Source: Neocallimastix lanati (nom. inval.)
Taxonomy: Eukaryota; Neocallimastigomycota; Neocallimastigomycetes; Neocallimastigales; Neocallimastigaceae
Length of the DNA stretch: 35,000 nt
Direction: 5' to 3'
Assembly (NCBI GenBank): GCA_016946835.1
Contig: JACVTC010000019.1
Coordinates: forward strand, 62,501 to 97,500
Part shown: positions 1 to 10,885 of the stretch, one piece after another
Layout: each line of letters starts with the position of its first letter
Position numbering within the stretch: position 1 is the first letter of the stretch
Position numbers and translations under genes: made by a program
The notes under the pieces: model-generated
What the model was told of the DNA's origin: nothing
What the model saw: the letters and a program-made list of their open reading frames with translations, nothing else
Databases searched by the model: none

Positions 1-1540
1 TAAATGGTGTAGCATCATTTATTGAATATGGAACATCTAAAATCTCTGCAATTGTTTTAGATATTAATGTTTTACCAGTTCCTGTTGGTCCTACTAATAA
101 AACATTGCTTTTATCAAGAACAATAGGTTCATCTTCAATCTTTTTATTACTTGAACTCATTGCTATTGATGGACTATCTTCATGCCATATATTAGCTGCC
201 ATTCTAGCTTTAACTATTAAAAATAAAAATAATATAACATTTTTATTAATTATTATTAGCGTAAAAATATATATTACAATATGATTTCTCCAATCTTTAT
301 AAATATGTAAATGTATGCATAAAAATAATTACTTTCATCTTGTAAATCAATTCTATCATCAGAAAGATCGTTCGTTTTGATATAATGATTATATAATGCT
401 ACTGATAATGTTTGCTTTAATTTATCTTGTCCAATTACATATTTATCTATATATTCTCTAATCTATTTATTATATTTATTTATACATAAATATATTTTTT
501 TTTATTTTTCGATATTTTTTAATTTTTTTTTTTTTATTTTATTTTATTTTATTTTATTTTTATTTTATTTTATTTTTTTTTTTTTCAGTATTTTTTTTTA
601 TTTTTATTTTATATTTTTTTATCATTTTAAAATTATTAAAAGTATTAATAAAAAAATATGTTTTAAAATTATTTTATATTCAATAGAAAAAAAAAAAATA
701 ATAATATATTAAAATATAATAATTAATATAATAATTTCTATAATAAATAATATATATATTCATAAAATATTGATAATTAAATTATTTATTGTATAATTGA
801 TAATAATAATAATAATAATAATAAGTATTATTATTATTAGTATTAAAAAGAAGAAAAAAAATTAATATCTTTACTTCTCTTGGATTATTAAATGATGTAT
901 TATTATAGATCTGCTGTTGGAAAATTGTTTTTCCATCCACATCTTGATTATATATAAATGAATTCGAATTATATATTTTATTTGGATTTACTGACATGGA
1001 CGATCTACCCATAGTTATATTTTTTGATGTTCTATTATTCGATACTGTTGACATTTTTAATGCATTATTTATAAGTTTTTTACTTTTTGGTATATTTTCA
1101 TAATGTTGCTGTTGTTGCTTTTGTTGCTTATGTTGTTGTAAATGATACTGATATACTTGTTGTTTGACTTGATTTAATTGTTGTTGGTATTTAGAATTAA
1201 ATGAATCACTACTACTTTTGACATTAAAATCTTGTGTTTTTTTAATTGTGGATTGTGATGGAACTGAAGGATTCGATTTTAAAGACTTCTTTTGAATTTT
1301 CCCAGGTTTTCCTGAATCACTGGTATTTGAATATAGTGATATATGATTTTTAGAATTGGTTCCGGTCCATTTTTTTATATTAGATTGAATAGCATTATTA
1401 ATTGATTTATAGTAATTAACATCTAATGAATTAATATTGAAACTATGATATAATTCTTTGACATTAATTCTATTTAAAATATTATTTTTGTATAATCTAT
1501 TAATTAAATTATTAGTAGAAGAAAATATTAAGGAAGCCAT
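1..1540 (-). CDS. ClpX-like AAA+ unfoldase, organellar (5' part, runs off window)
   Basis: ATP-dependent unfoldase subunit of mitochondrial or hydrogenosomal protein quality control. I assign three exons on the minus strand: 1540-875 (222 codons from the ATG), 462-333, and 213-1, which is cut by the window edge. Donors are GTAAAG and GTAATT, acceptors end in TAG, and phases (0, then 1) match. Exon 1 ends in NNPRE and exon 2 continues [16 protein letters not shown], the classic ClpX DxYVIGQ segment, followed by LSVALYNHY. Exon 3 carries [13 protein letters not shown] (Walker A) and then [13 protein letters not shown], the ClpX signature after the P-loop. The 222-residue leader starts [20 protein letters not shown], compatible with an organelle presequence, and includes a Gln-rich stretch. 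No CxxC zinc-finger pair is visible, unlike bacterial ClpX but like yeast Mcx1. The Walker B and sensor regions lie outside the window. Organelle targeting is inferred. Confidence 0.9.
214..332 (-). other. intron 2 of the ClpX-like gene
   Basis: Donor GTAATT follows GATGAAA, and the acceptor ..TTTTTAATAG precedes TTAAAGCTAGAATGG. Splicing gives [12 protein letters not shown] in one frame. Without removal the reading frame meets stops. Confidence 0.85.
463..874 (-). other. intron 1 of the ClpX-like gene, with A/T repeats
   Basis: This 412-nt intron has donor GTAAAG after CCAAGAGAA and acceptor AAATAG before ATTAGAGAATAT. It joins PRE to [12 protein letters not shown], matching ClpX family spacing. 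It contains a (TTTTA)n tract on the plus strand near 533-586, an AT-rich middle, and a short (TAA)n run around 800-822. Confidence 0.8.
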
Positions 1541-1728
1541 TTTTTTTTATAGCTTTTCTATTTAAATAGATATATATAATTGTTTTTTATAAATTAAAAT
1601 TAAAATGAATTTTATTATTAGGAATTAAACGATAGTAGTTTTATTTTAAAATATAATATTTTTTATAGTTAACATATATAATAAACATATATTAATTATT
1701 TGAATTTCGAAAAATCAATAATAATAAT

Positions 1729-1761
<33 letters not shown>

Positions 1762-2029
1762 TAAAGAAATTAAAATAAATAAAATAATTAAAAATAATTA
1801 AAAAATTAAAAAATTAAATATATATATATATGTATAATAAATGAAATCAATAACTTAAAATAAGTTAATGAAAAATGAATATTACATAAATATGTAAATT
1901 ATTAAATATTTTAATTTATAATAATTAAAATTATTATGAGGTTTAATTATTAATATTAGGTATTAATAATTTAATTTTTTTTATCACGTTTTTTTTTTTT
2001 TTTTTTTTAATCATACCTATTTTATTTAT

Positions 2030-2215
2030 AAATTTTATTATTGAAGAATTAATAATATATAATGGAAAATAATTTATTTTTTAATGATGAGAGAGAGAAG
2101 AAAAGCATTAGAATTGCTTCAATCACATTTTTTTTTAATAATATATATTGTATTTGTAAATTTTATTATCGAAGAAATAACAATATATAATGGAAAATAA
2201 TTTGTATTTCAATGA
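2030..2215. repeat. two diverged copies of a ~59-bp segment
   Basis: Positions 2030-2088 and 2157-2215 both read AAATTTTATTAT, then (T/C)GAAGAA, then AATATATAATGGAAAATAATTT, and end in AATGAT. They differ at several positions and by small indels. The spacing is about 127 bp in direct orientation. Either a local tandem duplication or a fragment of a dispersed repeat. Confidence 0.65.
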
Positions 2216-2465
2216 TATATTATAAATTAGTAATTGTTATTTGTTCATGTATAATATATATATAAATTTTAAGTTTTGCTCCTAAAGTTATTATTTTAAT
2301 TATTATTATTTTTTTTTTTTTTAGACGAAATATTTATTATTATCCTATGATTGATTTTTATTTTCAATTAATTTTTCAATAAAAAGAAATTGGGAGAACA
2401 TAGGGAGAGCTTAGATAGAAATTTTAATAATACTTTAAAAAAATAAAAAAAAATTTTTTTTTTCA

Positions 2466-2525
2466 AAAATAAATAAATAAATGAATAAATAAATAAATAA
2501 ATAAATAAATAAATGAATGAATGAA

Positions 2526-2577
<52 letters not shown>

Positions 2578-2609
2578 AAATAATAAATAATAAATAAATA
2601 AATATAAAT
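2466..2609. repeat. AAAT/AATA tetranucleotide microsatellite
   Basis: Nearly uninterrupted AAAT units, with two ATGA-type interruptions near 2480 and 2515, shifting to AATA trinucleotide-like units after about 2573. Simple sequence, probably length-variable between strains. Confidence 0.9.
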
Positions 2610-2955
2610 AATTAATTATGAATTATTGTACTATTAGTACAATAATTCTTTTTCTTATATAGCTTAATAATTAATTTATTTTTTTTATTATTTTTAAATT
2701 TTATTAAAAAAAAAATTACAAAAATACAATTAGAATTAATTATAATAAAAAGATATATTATGATTTTAAACTACATATCATTTGGAAAGATATTAATAAA
2801 AATATTTATATTATTAATATATATTTATATATATGTTTTATAGTTCTGTGAAAATATTTTTAATTAATTATAAAAAAAAAAAACCTAAAAGGAAATATAT
2901 AAATATATAAATATATATATATTTTCTAATTAATATTAATTTAAATATATTAAAT

Positions 2956-5900
2956 CTATAATCTTCCACTCTTAACACCAATAGAAGTAGTTCCCATAGA
3001 AGCAGTTCCAATAGTTGAATTATATGCTTCACTTTGACTATGGGAAGTAGATGAGTATTGTGATGGTGTTTGAGAGTTAACATTCTTCTTCATCTTTGGT
3101 TTCAAAATGAATAATAAACAACACCATGTACTAACAAGTGTAGCTAAACAATTAATTGTCATTGAAACTGTTGGATCGAATGAACCTAAGTTTTGTAAGA
3201 CAATAACTAAAACTTCAATAATGAAGTAAACGTAGGTAGATAATACAATAGCTTTGGTTTCATTGAAGGCTGACGGAGCATTACGAGCAGTGTATGCAGC
3301 GTGAACTGCCCAGAATAAAATTGCAAATAAGAAAACATCTCCAATAATAGAAGTTGAATGACTTCCACATTTAGTGAATTGCTTTTCTGATCGTTCATCC
3401 GTTTTCATTTCTACTCGATCTACCGTAGTCCAAATAATAAGAAGAATGATGAATGGAATTAAGATACCAAATAAATATACAATTAAACGCTTATCGGCTA
3501 ATTGTGAACCACCTATTTTTTTACCAGAGAAAATTAATGAAATACGAATAGTTTTAACAATTAAGGCCCCAACCATTAAAGAGAAACCAATATATTTACA
3601 CCATTCACGTAAAATACAAATAGTTATTGAATCATTTCTACTTTCCAGAATAATTGTACCACTATTACAGACGGCACCAATAGTCATAATCATTAAGAAG
3701 AGTGGAGATGATGAACGGACATGTTGAAGATTACGTCTGAGATAAAGCATCAAGATAAGGAAACAACACAAAATTGCACTTGTTATACCTATGATTAAGA
3801 ACAAATATTGTAGCCAGGATGGAACAACAAATTTCACTCTCACGTTACAATTTGGTCCCTCCCAATTTTCAGCACATTTACAGTAGTTCAAATCTTGACA
3901 CTCACTACCAGAATGTAAACAACCACCTGGACAATCAGGATCATAGCATGAACTTAATTGGGTATTTGTAATATCTTTATAGTTCCTTCTTGTACAATTA
4001 TTAATAGTAAGATTTATTGAAGCAAAAGCATTAATTAATGTATCAAATTGCCAGTTTTCATTTTCAATAATGGTAAAATTAAGAGTATATAAACCATCAT
4101 TACCAATGACTTGGAATTCATTAGCAGGAATAGAACAGGTACTATTGGCAAGATTACATCTCCATCTCTTTTTACCATAAATAGTAGAAACTTCTGAAGT
4201 TTTTTCTGGGTTATCTCTATCAACAATAATAACAGTAACAAAGAGAGCACCATCAGCTGAAGTTTCATCATTCTTTGATTTAAAGTTTGTTCCATTGTAT
4301 GTTTTAATACCTAACATGAATGAATATGGAATCCAATCACCAGAGAGGGTTTGAATGTCTAATTCTTCAGATGTTACATACCTTTCAAAAATAACAGATG
4401 AATTAATATCATAGCAATCATCATAAGTGTATTCATCATATTGAGAGTCACTTATACTACGAAGATATATTGGATGATACCAAATATTTGTATCATCATT
4501 ATTAAAGACTTCCGGAGCAGTGATAACTTGTAATTCAATTAATAAAGTATTTGCCATTGGTAATAAGAATTCATTCCATGCATTATAATTGTCTGAATTT
4601 TTTCTTTTATTGAATTTCATTATTTTATTGTTTCTACAGAATTTATATTCATTACAAGATGACTTAATATTTGAATTTATATAAAAATCTTCTATATCAT
4701 CATTAACTTTAATATCAGATACATCTATAACTATATCAACATCTTTTCCAATAGTACTCAAAAAATCTGTTTTATCATTAGATGGTACATAAAGTATAGA
4801 ACCTGAATCTTCAGTTAAGGTTTTATAGAAATTCGAAGTTTTATATGACCATATATTAGAGACATGATCGTATGACACCCAAGCAATAGTTTTAGGATCA
4901 GAAGTTCTTTTTTCATTAACAATTCTTTTTAATTCATTGTAATCTTCTTCTAAAAGATTAAACAAAGTTTCGGCTAATTTTTCTTCATTATAGAATAATG
5001 CAATATATTTAATCCATTCAGCTCTTCCAAGTGGAGTTTCTTCAGAAATAGCATTAAATGGTACACTTTTATAAATATTATCTGATGAACCAATAATTTT
5101 TTTTTCAATTTTACCAAAAATAGCATTTGTAGAAGATAATTGCTCAGAATAATAATCTATATTTTCAGGAGAATATTCTTCCAACATACCAATATTGCAC
5201 ATTTTTTGAAGACAATATGAAGTTGTAGTTCTAATATCTTTATATGCAGTAACGGTAGATCTTTTTTCTAGTAACTAAATGAAAAATTAAAAAGGTAATT
5301 ATTTTTTTTTATTTTATTAATAAATATTTTTGAATATTAAAATGAATTTTAAAATGAATTTTAATAAAAGAACAAAAAATTACTTCAATATATGGAACTA
5401 CGGATCTATCATATACACCAACATTTTCTACAGGAACGTAAATTGTTTTACTCTCTTCAAATGTTTCTCCTTCTAGGAATTTGTAATATTCAAAATCTGA
5501 ACCATCTTGCATTAAAAGAAATTTTTCGTCATCAACTGTAACAATTTTTGTGAAGTTAGTATATTCAACACTAAAATTTTTGGCGTATTTAATCTCAGCA
5601 CGATTTTTAAAGTAATTGGTTTCATTTTTGAAGTCAGTAATTTGATAAAGTGGATTATCGTCTGCAATAGATGATGAATGTGCCTCTATAACAGATAATA
5701 GATCTATTTGATTTGGTTGATAACCAAATTCAGAAGCATAGTATAATGCGCTGTTATTTATGGAACGATAATTTTGGAGGATTGGAATGGTTGTTTCATT
5801 TATACAAACACCAATACCTCCTGCATCTGCATAATTATCTTGGAACAGACTTTCAACGAATTTAATTCCTTCCTTTGGATTACTATTTTCACCAATGAAA

Positions 5901-6623
5901 TATACACCTTTTTAATATAAAAAAAATAAAATAAAATTAATATTTTTTCTCCTTTACTATAAATTTTTTATTAATATTAAAATAAATTTATATAACAGAA
6001 GATAAAAATATTTTATGAATTATTAATAACCTCCATATTCAGCAGTATTTCCAATAAATTTACAGTTATCGAAATTAATATTAAAGTCGGTTTTCCAACT
6101 TTCATCACGTACTAAATGAGAATTTCTGGACATTGCAAGTACACCACCTTTTTCTGCTTTACATTTAGTAAATACACAGTCTTTGATATCTAATGAACCT
6201 CCGAAATCACCAAACCAGAAAACACCACCATATTCTGTAGCATATGAATTGTTAATTTCAACATTAGTTAAGAATAATTGTGGTTCATGTTTAATGAAGA
6301 AAAGTCCTCCATTGCTAGCTCTACTATTTTCAATAGTACTATCTCTCATATTTAATGAAGCAGTGTGAATTAAAGAAGCAAATGAACCGGTATCAGTGTT
6401 TTCACAATTGGCAACTGTTTTATCTTCTGGACAAAAACCGATGTTTTTAAAAGTCGAATCTGTAATTTTACACCAGGCTCCAGTTTCTAAGTTTAGCATA
6501 CCTAATTTATAATAAAAAAATAAATATTATAAATGTAGTATATATTAATGAGACTAAATATTTTATTCATATTAATTATTATTTTTAGGTAATGTAATAT
6601 AAAAGAGTAAAGGTATAAATAAA

Positions 6624-6670
<47 letters not shown>

Positions 6671-7882
6671 TAAGAATAAAAATAAAAATAAAAATAAAAA
6701 TAAAAATAAAAATAAAAATAAAAATAAAAATAAAAATAAAAATAAAAATAAAAATAAAAATAAAAATAAAAATAAAAATAAAAATAAAAATAAAAATAAA
6801 AATAAAAATAAAAATAAAAATAAAAATAAAAATAAAAATAAAAAAAAAAAAAAAAAATTAAAAAAAAAAAAATTCCAAAATTTTAAATAAATATTAAAAC
6901 TTACTTGAAGAACTACTAACACCATTGAATGAACAATTATCAATAATTAATGGAGTGGGATCTTCTTTTAATGCACCAATATAGGAACGTGTAATGATTG
7001 TTTCTTTCGCATATAAATCCTATTAAATTAAATATATTGAAAAAATTAATATTTAATTAATATATAAATGAAAAATATTAACTATTATTAATTAATATTA
7101 TCATTATTATTTAAAAGAAATTTTCTTTATAGGTATATACATTAAATGATGTATCATGAATTTTTAGTTCACCATAAGATTGTACATTAAAAACTATAAC
7201 AAATCATATTATATTATTAGTATATATAATATAAATAATTAAATATTGATAAATGTTCATTATTACCAGTAGATTTGCATGAAAATCCGTCAATTTCACT
7301 TTCTCGAATATCAACAGTATTCATTTTTATATTAAAAGCAGGCTATATTTTTGATACAAATTTGATAATTAATATTAATTAATGTAAGATTAATATTAAT
7401 TAATATAAAAATATTATTATTGTAATATATAATCATAAAATTCATAATTACTAATGATTTTTTATCAGCATATCCCCCTTGGCTTATTGAATTCTTTATT
7501 TTTAAATTTTTAATATCAATATCTTATATTTAATAATATACATTTGATTTTATTGTTTTAAAATTTTTAATTAAATATTTAGAGTTTTTAGTATTTTTCT
7601 TTTTTATTTTTAATAATTTTATATTTGATTACTTGATTTAATATGAATTATATACTTACTACATTGTGATTCAAGAATACCATCAAATACTGAATTTTCT
7701 ATGTTGAAATTATTAATTATAGAACCAGTAGCTTGTTCAATATTAATAATTGTACCATTAGAATAAAAGTCATAAACAGAAATATCTGTAAAGTTTACTT
7801 GAATTTTACTTAAGAACATAAAACTAATATAATAATAATATAGTAATATTAATTTTTAATATATATATTTTATTAAAATAAT

Positions 7883-7936
<54 letters not shown>

Positions 7937-8909
7937 TTGGTTTCTATTTTTTTATATTTAAATATGACAAAATAAAATTAAATATAGAATTTTGATTTTA
8001 ATATTTTAATATTAAGATTGAAATATAATTTTATATATATATAATAATTAATTTATAATTATTATTTTAATTTCATTACAATATCATCATGCCATCTTGG
8101 ATCTTTACCCCCTGTAAGTTTAATATTATTAAGTGATACTTGAACATTATCACCATTAACTGAATATAAAAAGTACTTATTAGTTTTGTTATTAATATTA
8201 ATAAGATGTTTATATAGAAATAATTTGTAAATTTATTCATATTTTTTTAATTGTATATATATATATGTATGTATATATACCAATTAAATCACGTCCTTCA
8301 CTAAAACTGAAATTATCTTTAAGAGTAACATTATCGAAACTAATATATGCACTATCTGCATACAATGACATGTATATTGCACCACCTTGTTCAATAACAG
8401 CATTATTAATAAATTCTGTATTTGTTGCATTAAGTATTCTTGCATTACTTGCATAAATTGCACCACCATACATTGCACCAGGCGTGAGGTTAATAGATGC
8501 ATATTTTGAACTTTCTTTATCTATTAATGCCATATCATGATCTCTGAAGACAGAATTTTTAATAGTACATGTTTGGATAGTATAAATATAAATACCACCA
8601 GCTGCATTCTTAAATTCACAATTTTCAATATCTAAATTTACTCCTTCGTTGACATATAAATTATAATTTTTGCATTCTTCAGGACATCCATATAGTTTTG
8701 AGTTCTTAATTGTAACATGACTATCTTTTTCAATATTAATAATACCTTTATCAAGTTCACCACTATTTGTAATGTTGAATGAATCATATAAAATATCATG
8801 AACATAAATATTATCAAATTCGATAGTACTAGTAGTAGCAATTACCGCAGCTATAATTATATTAAATATATTAATAATATAAATAGATATAATGATAATA
8901 TTAATAATA

Positions 8910-8940
<31 letters not shown>

Positions 8941-8942
8941 TG

Positions 8943-9031
<89 letters not shown>

Positions 9032-9687
9032 GTAATAATAATAGTAATAAAAATAATTAATATTTACGAATTTTCATGTCATAAAATTCACAGTTTTCAA
9101 ATTTGATAGAACTTCCTCTTTCAATCTATTAAATTCAATTTTGATATGTCATTAATATATGAAATGTACATTTAAATATTAAATTATAGGAGTAATTTTC
9201 ATATTTAATAAAATAATTATAAATATTTAATAGTAGATTTGATTTACAAATGTAATACCTTTATCGCAGCCATATATTTATTTTTTGTACCACAGTTTCT
9301 GAATGCTAAATCTTTGAATATAATATCACCTTTACTTTCACTTATTAAGAATATTGTTTTTTTATTACTGTCAGGGCATTCAAAAAAAGTTTTATCTCTT
9401 CCTTGTCCTTTAATTACATATTTATTAGAAATATCTCTTAGAGCGTAATAAGGTGTATTCTTTTTTAAAATAGTTCCTGCGACAGGGAAGGATATATTAC
9501 CTTCACTGATAGTGATTTCACAATTTTCACCATTTCGAGTATTTGAAGTGACTAAAAAATCATCTAATAATTGATCAATTTTTTCTCCATTACATACAAT
9601 TTCTACAGAGGCTGAACCATCACAAAATACATATTTTATTAATGATAAATATATCAATAAAAATAATTTCAATATTATATTTTTCAT
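2956..9687 (-). CDS. Class C (family 3) 7TM receptor with beta-helix, SBP-like and EGF ectodomain
   Basis: Thirteen exons: 9687-9259, 9125-9068, 8850-8281, 8159-8080, 7943-7936, 7823-7660, 7522-7452, 7342-7267, 7193-7141, 7019-6905, 6501-6031, 5907-5384, 5274-2956. Lengths sum to 4938 nt (1645 aa plus stop), and every junction keeps phase. A signal peptide (MKNIILKLFLLIYLSLIKYV) ends near FC/DG. Residues ~100-720 form repeated short strands with GGAIY, GGVFW and FIGN motifs, as in right-handed beta-helix and Pmp-type repeats. Residues ~850-1145 resemble TroA/BtuF-type substrate-binding proteins. Residues 1316-1349 are an EGF-like module (CxxxC..CKCAENWEGPNC). Residues 1359-1599 have seven hydrophobic helices with class C features, including AFNETKAI before TM6. 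A Ser/Thr/Gln-rich tail follows. Role: plasma-membrane sensing of an unknown ligand. Individual small-exon boundaries are manual predictions. The class C call is firm; the ectodomain folds are less so. Confidence 0.88.
3097..3819 (-). other. 7TM_3 (class C GPCR) membrane domain of the receptor
   Basis: Encoded in the last exon, residues about 1359-1599. Helices start with WLQYLFLIIGITSAILCCF and end with CLATLVSTWCCLLFILKP. A Cys in ITICILREWC at the top of TM3 and another in KCGSHS of the second extracellular loop could form the conserved disulfide. The RRNLQHVRSSSPLFLMIM segment in loop 1/TM2 is typical of GABA-B-like family 3 receptors, as is FNETKAI at the cytoplasmic end of TM6. Heterotrimeric G-protein coupling is inferred from family membership. 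Confidence 0.9.
3847..3948 (-). other. EGF-like cysteine module of the receptor
   Basis: Residues about 1316-1349 contain six or more Cys with the pattern C-x3-C-x3-C-x6-C-x5-C-x-C-x8-C, ending WEGPNC. It sits directly before TM1, replacing the cysteine-rich domain that links the ligand domain to the membrane domain in animal class C receptors. The GxC-type ending is the strongest support. Confidence 0.75.
4345..5450 (-). other. substrate-binding-protein-like (TroA/BtuF-type) region of the receptor
   Basis: Spans the end of exon 12 and the start of exon 13. The order of motifs parallels metal/siderophore/cobalamin-binding periplasmic proteins: VPVENVGVYDRSVVPYIELL (first strand and helix), then a TAYKD..TSYCLQKM stretch, then TPLGRAEWIKYIALFYNEE, a long helix (LFNLLEEDYNELKRIV), the second-lobe strand DVDIVIDVSD, and a final WNEFLLPMANTLLIELQVI helix followed by WYHPIYLR. 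The resemblance comes from reading motif order, not from a computed match. If correct, it is the likely ligand-binding part. Confidence 0.5.
6502..6904 (-). other. intron 10 of the receptor gene, filled by microsatellites
   Basis: This 403-nt intron lies between SSSS(A) and (GT)MLNLETG, with donor GTAAGT and an acceptor ending TTAG. Most of it is simple sequence: (TAA)n at 6621-6665 and about 30 AAAAAT hexamers at 6666-6843. It is much longer than most of the other introns in the gene. Confidence 0.85.
7885..7933. repeat. 49-nt poly-T tract
   Basis: Uninterrupted T run on the plus strand inside intron 5 of the receptor gene, ending 2 nt from the microexon donor. It is the longest homopolymer in the window, and its exact length is likely uncertain for sequencing reasons. 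Confidence 0.9.
7936..7943 (-). other. 8-nt microexon 5 of the receptor gene
   Basis: On the minus strand, ATAG precedes AAACCAAG, which is followed by GTAAAA. Exon 4 ends in phase 0 and exon 6 must begin with one nucleotide completing a codon, so the two cannot be joined directly. Inserting these 8 nt gives Lys-Pro-Ser and restores the frame exactly. A 49-nt T run (7885-7933, poly-A on the coding strand) sits just after the donor. Confidence 0.7.
8851..9067 (-). other. intron 2 of the receptor gene, with AAT microsatellite
   Basis: Donor GTAAAT after GACATGAAAATTC, acceptor TTATAG before CTGCGGTAATT; phase 1 on both sides. About 8905-9053 is an AAT microsatellite with occasional AGT and GAT variants. 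Confidence 0.8.
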
Positions 9688-10681
9688 TTTGAAATTATTT
9701 AAAAATATTTTAATAATTATTATTATTTTTTTTTTTTCTTAGATGAAAAAAAAAAATTGTTTTTGTAAGTCTTTCTATTTTTACTTACTAATCTAATTAT
9801 TTTATAATAATAATAAAAAAAAAAAAAACAATTATATAAAAAAAAAGAAAAGAAGCTCTGAAGAAAATTAAAATTTTATTAAATTATATTAATAAATATG
9901 ATTATCATATTAAAATACAAAATAATAATAAAAAAAAAAAAAATAAAAAAAAATAAAAAAAAAGAAAAATTAATTAATAAATAAATAAATAAATATAAAT
10001 AAAAACTAATTAAAAATAAAATAAATAAAAAAAATTAATAAATAAATAAATAAATAAATAAATAAAAACTAATTATAACATTTAAATTCAAAATATTACT
10101 AAAAAAATATCATTTAATAGTGAAACATATAAAATTTATAATATTTTAGATTAGTTACTGAAAATAAAACATGCAAAAATAAATACTAGAATTTACTTGA
10201 GGTCAACTTAAATTATTAATAATTATTAATAAACTTTAATTTAAATTATTATTTATGTTTATTAAAAGAAAGACTATTTATTGTTATTTTTTTTATTTAA
10301 AATTTTAAAGTTATAAATTATAATAACTAAAAATTATTTTTTACTATCTAAAGATTTTTTTCTAGGTATTATATACATTTTTATTAATTTATTTATTTCT
10401 AAAAATATTACATTAGATATTTCTCGATATAATAAGATACTATTATATTTATTATATTTATATAAACATTATAATCTTTCATTTTTTATATTTTTTATCT
10501 TTTTTATTTACATAAATATTTCGTATATAATAAAATTATTTTTTTTTATATATATTAACTATATTAATATTTATTATTATAATAAATATAAATATTAATA
10601 AGGTTATTTTATTAAAAAAATAATAACACATATAAAATATCAAAATTAAAAAAATAAAAGGCACATTAAAATATTAATTCG

Positions 10682-10743
10682 AAATTAAAAAACGAAAACC
10701 ATATGTAATATATATATTATATATGGTTTTCGTTTTTTAATTT
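10682..10743. repeat. perfect 23-bp inverted repeat (hairpin)
   Basis: Left arm 10682-10704 (AAATTAAAAAACGAAAACCATAT) is the exact reverse complement of the right arm 10721-10743. The 16-nt spacer is itself nearly palindromic (TAATATATATATTA), so almost the entire 62 bp can fold. The arms carry a CGAAAACC core that is unlikely by chance in this composition. Confidence 0.9.
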
Positions 10744-10885
10744 TTATATATAATATATATAATAATATATAATATATATAAAAATTAAGTCATGAAAAAT
10801 ACATGTAATATATATATTATAAAAATATAAAGAATTAATAAATAAAAACTAATATAAAATATTATATTTAAAATTTCCAACTAAT

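Larger units (their letters stand above)
1541..2955. other. AT-rich intergenic region
   Basis: Lies between the 5' end of the ClpX gene and the 3' end of the receptor gene. I see no coding signal. It holds a poly-A run near 1738-1761, a pair of related ~59-bp segments (2030-2088 and 2157-2215), and a long AAAT/AATA tract at 2466-2609. The ClpX promoter must lie in the first few hundred bases, but no recognisable element could be assigned. Confidence 0.6.

Noticed and set aside
6572-6943. 123-codon minus-strand ORF rich in Phe/Leu
   Set aside because: It is the translation of the AAAAAT and AAT microsatellites in a receptor intron.
8265-8456. Plus-strand ORFs opposite the receptor exons (also at 3374-3727, 6183-6368, 9239-9448)
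   Set aside because: Antisense shadows of well-supported receptor exons.
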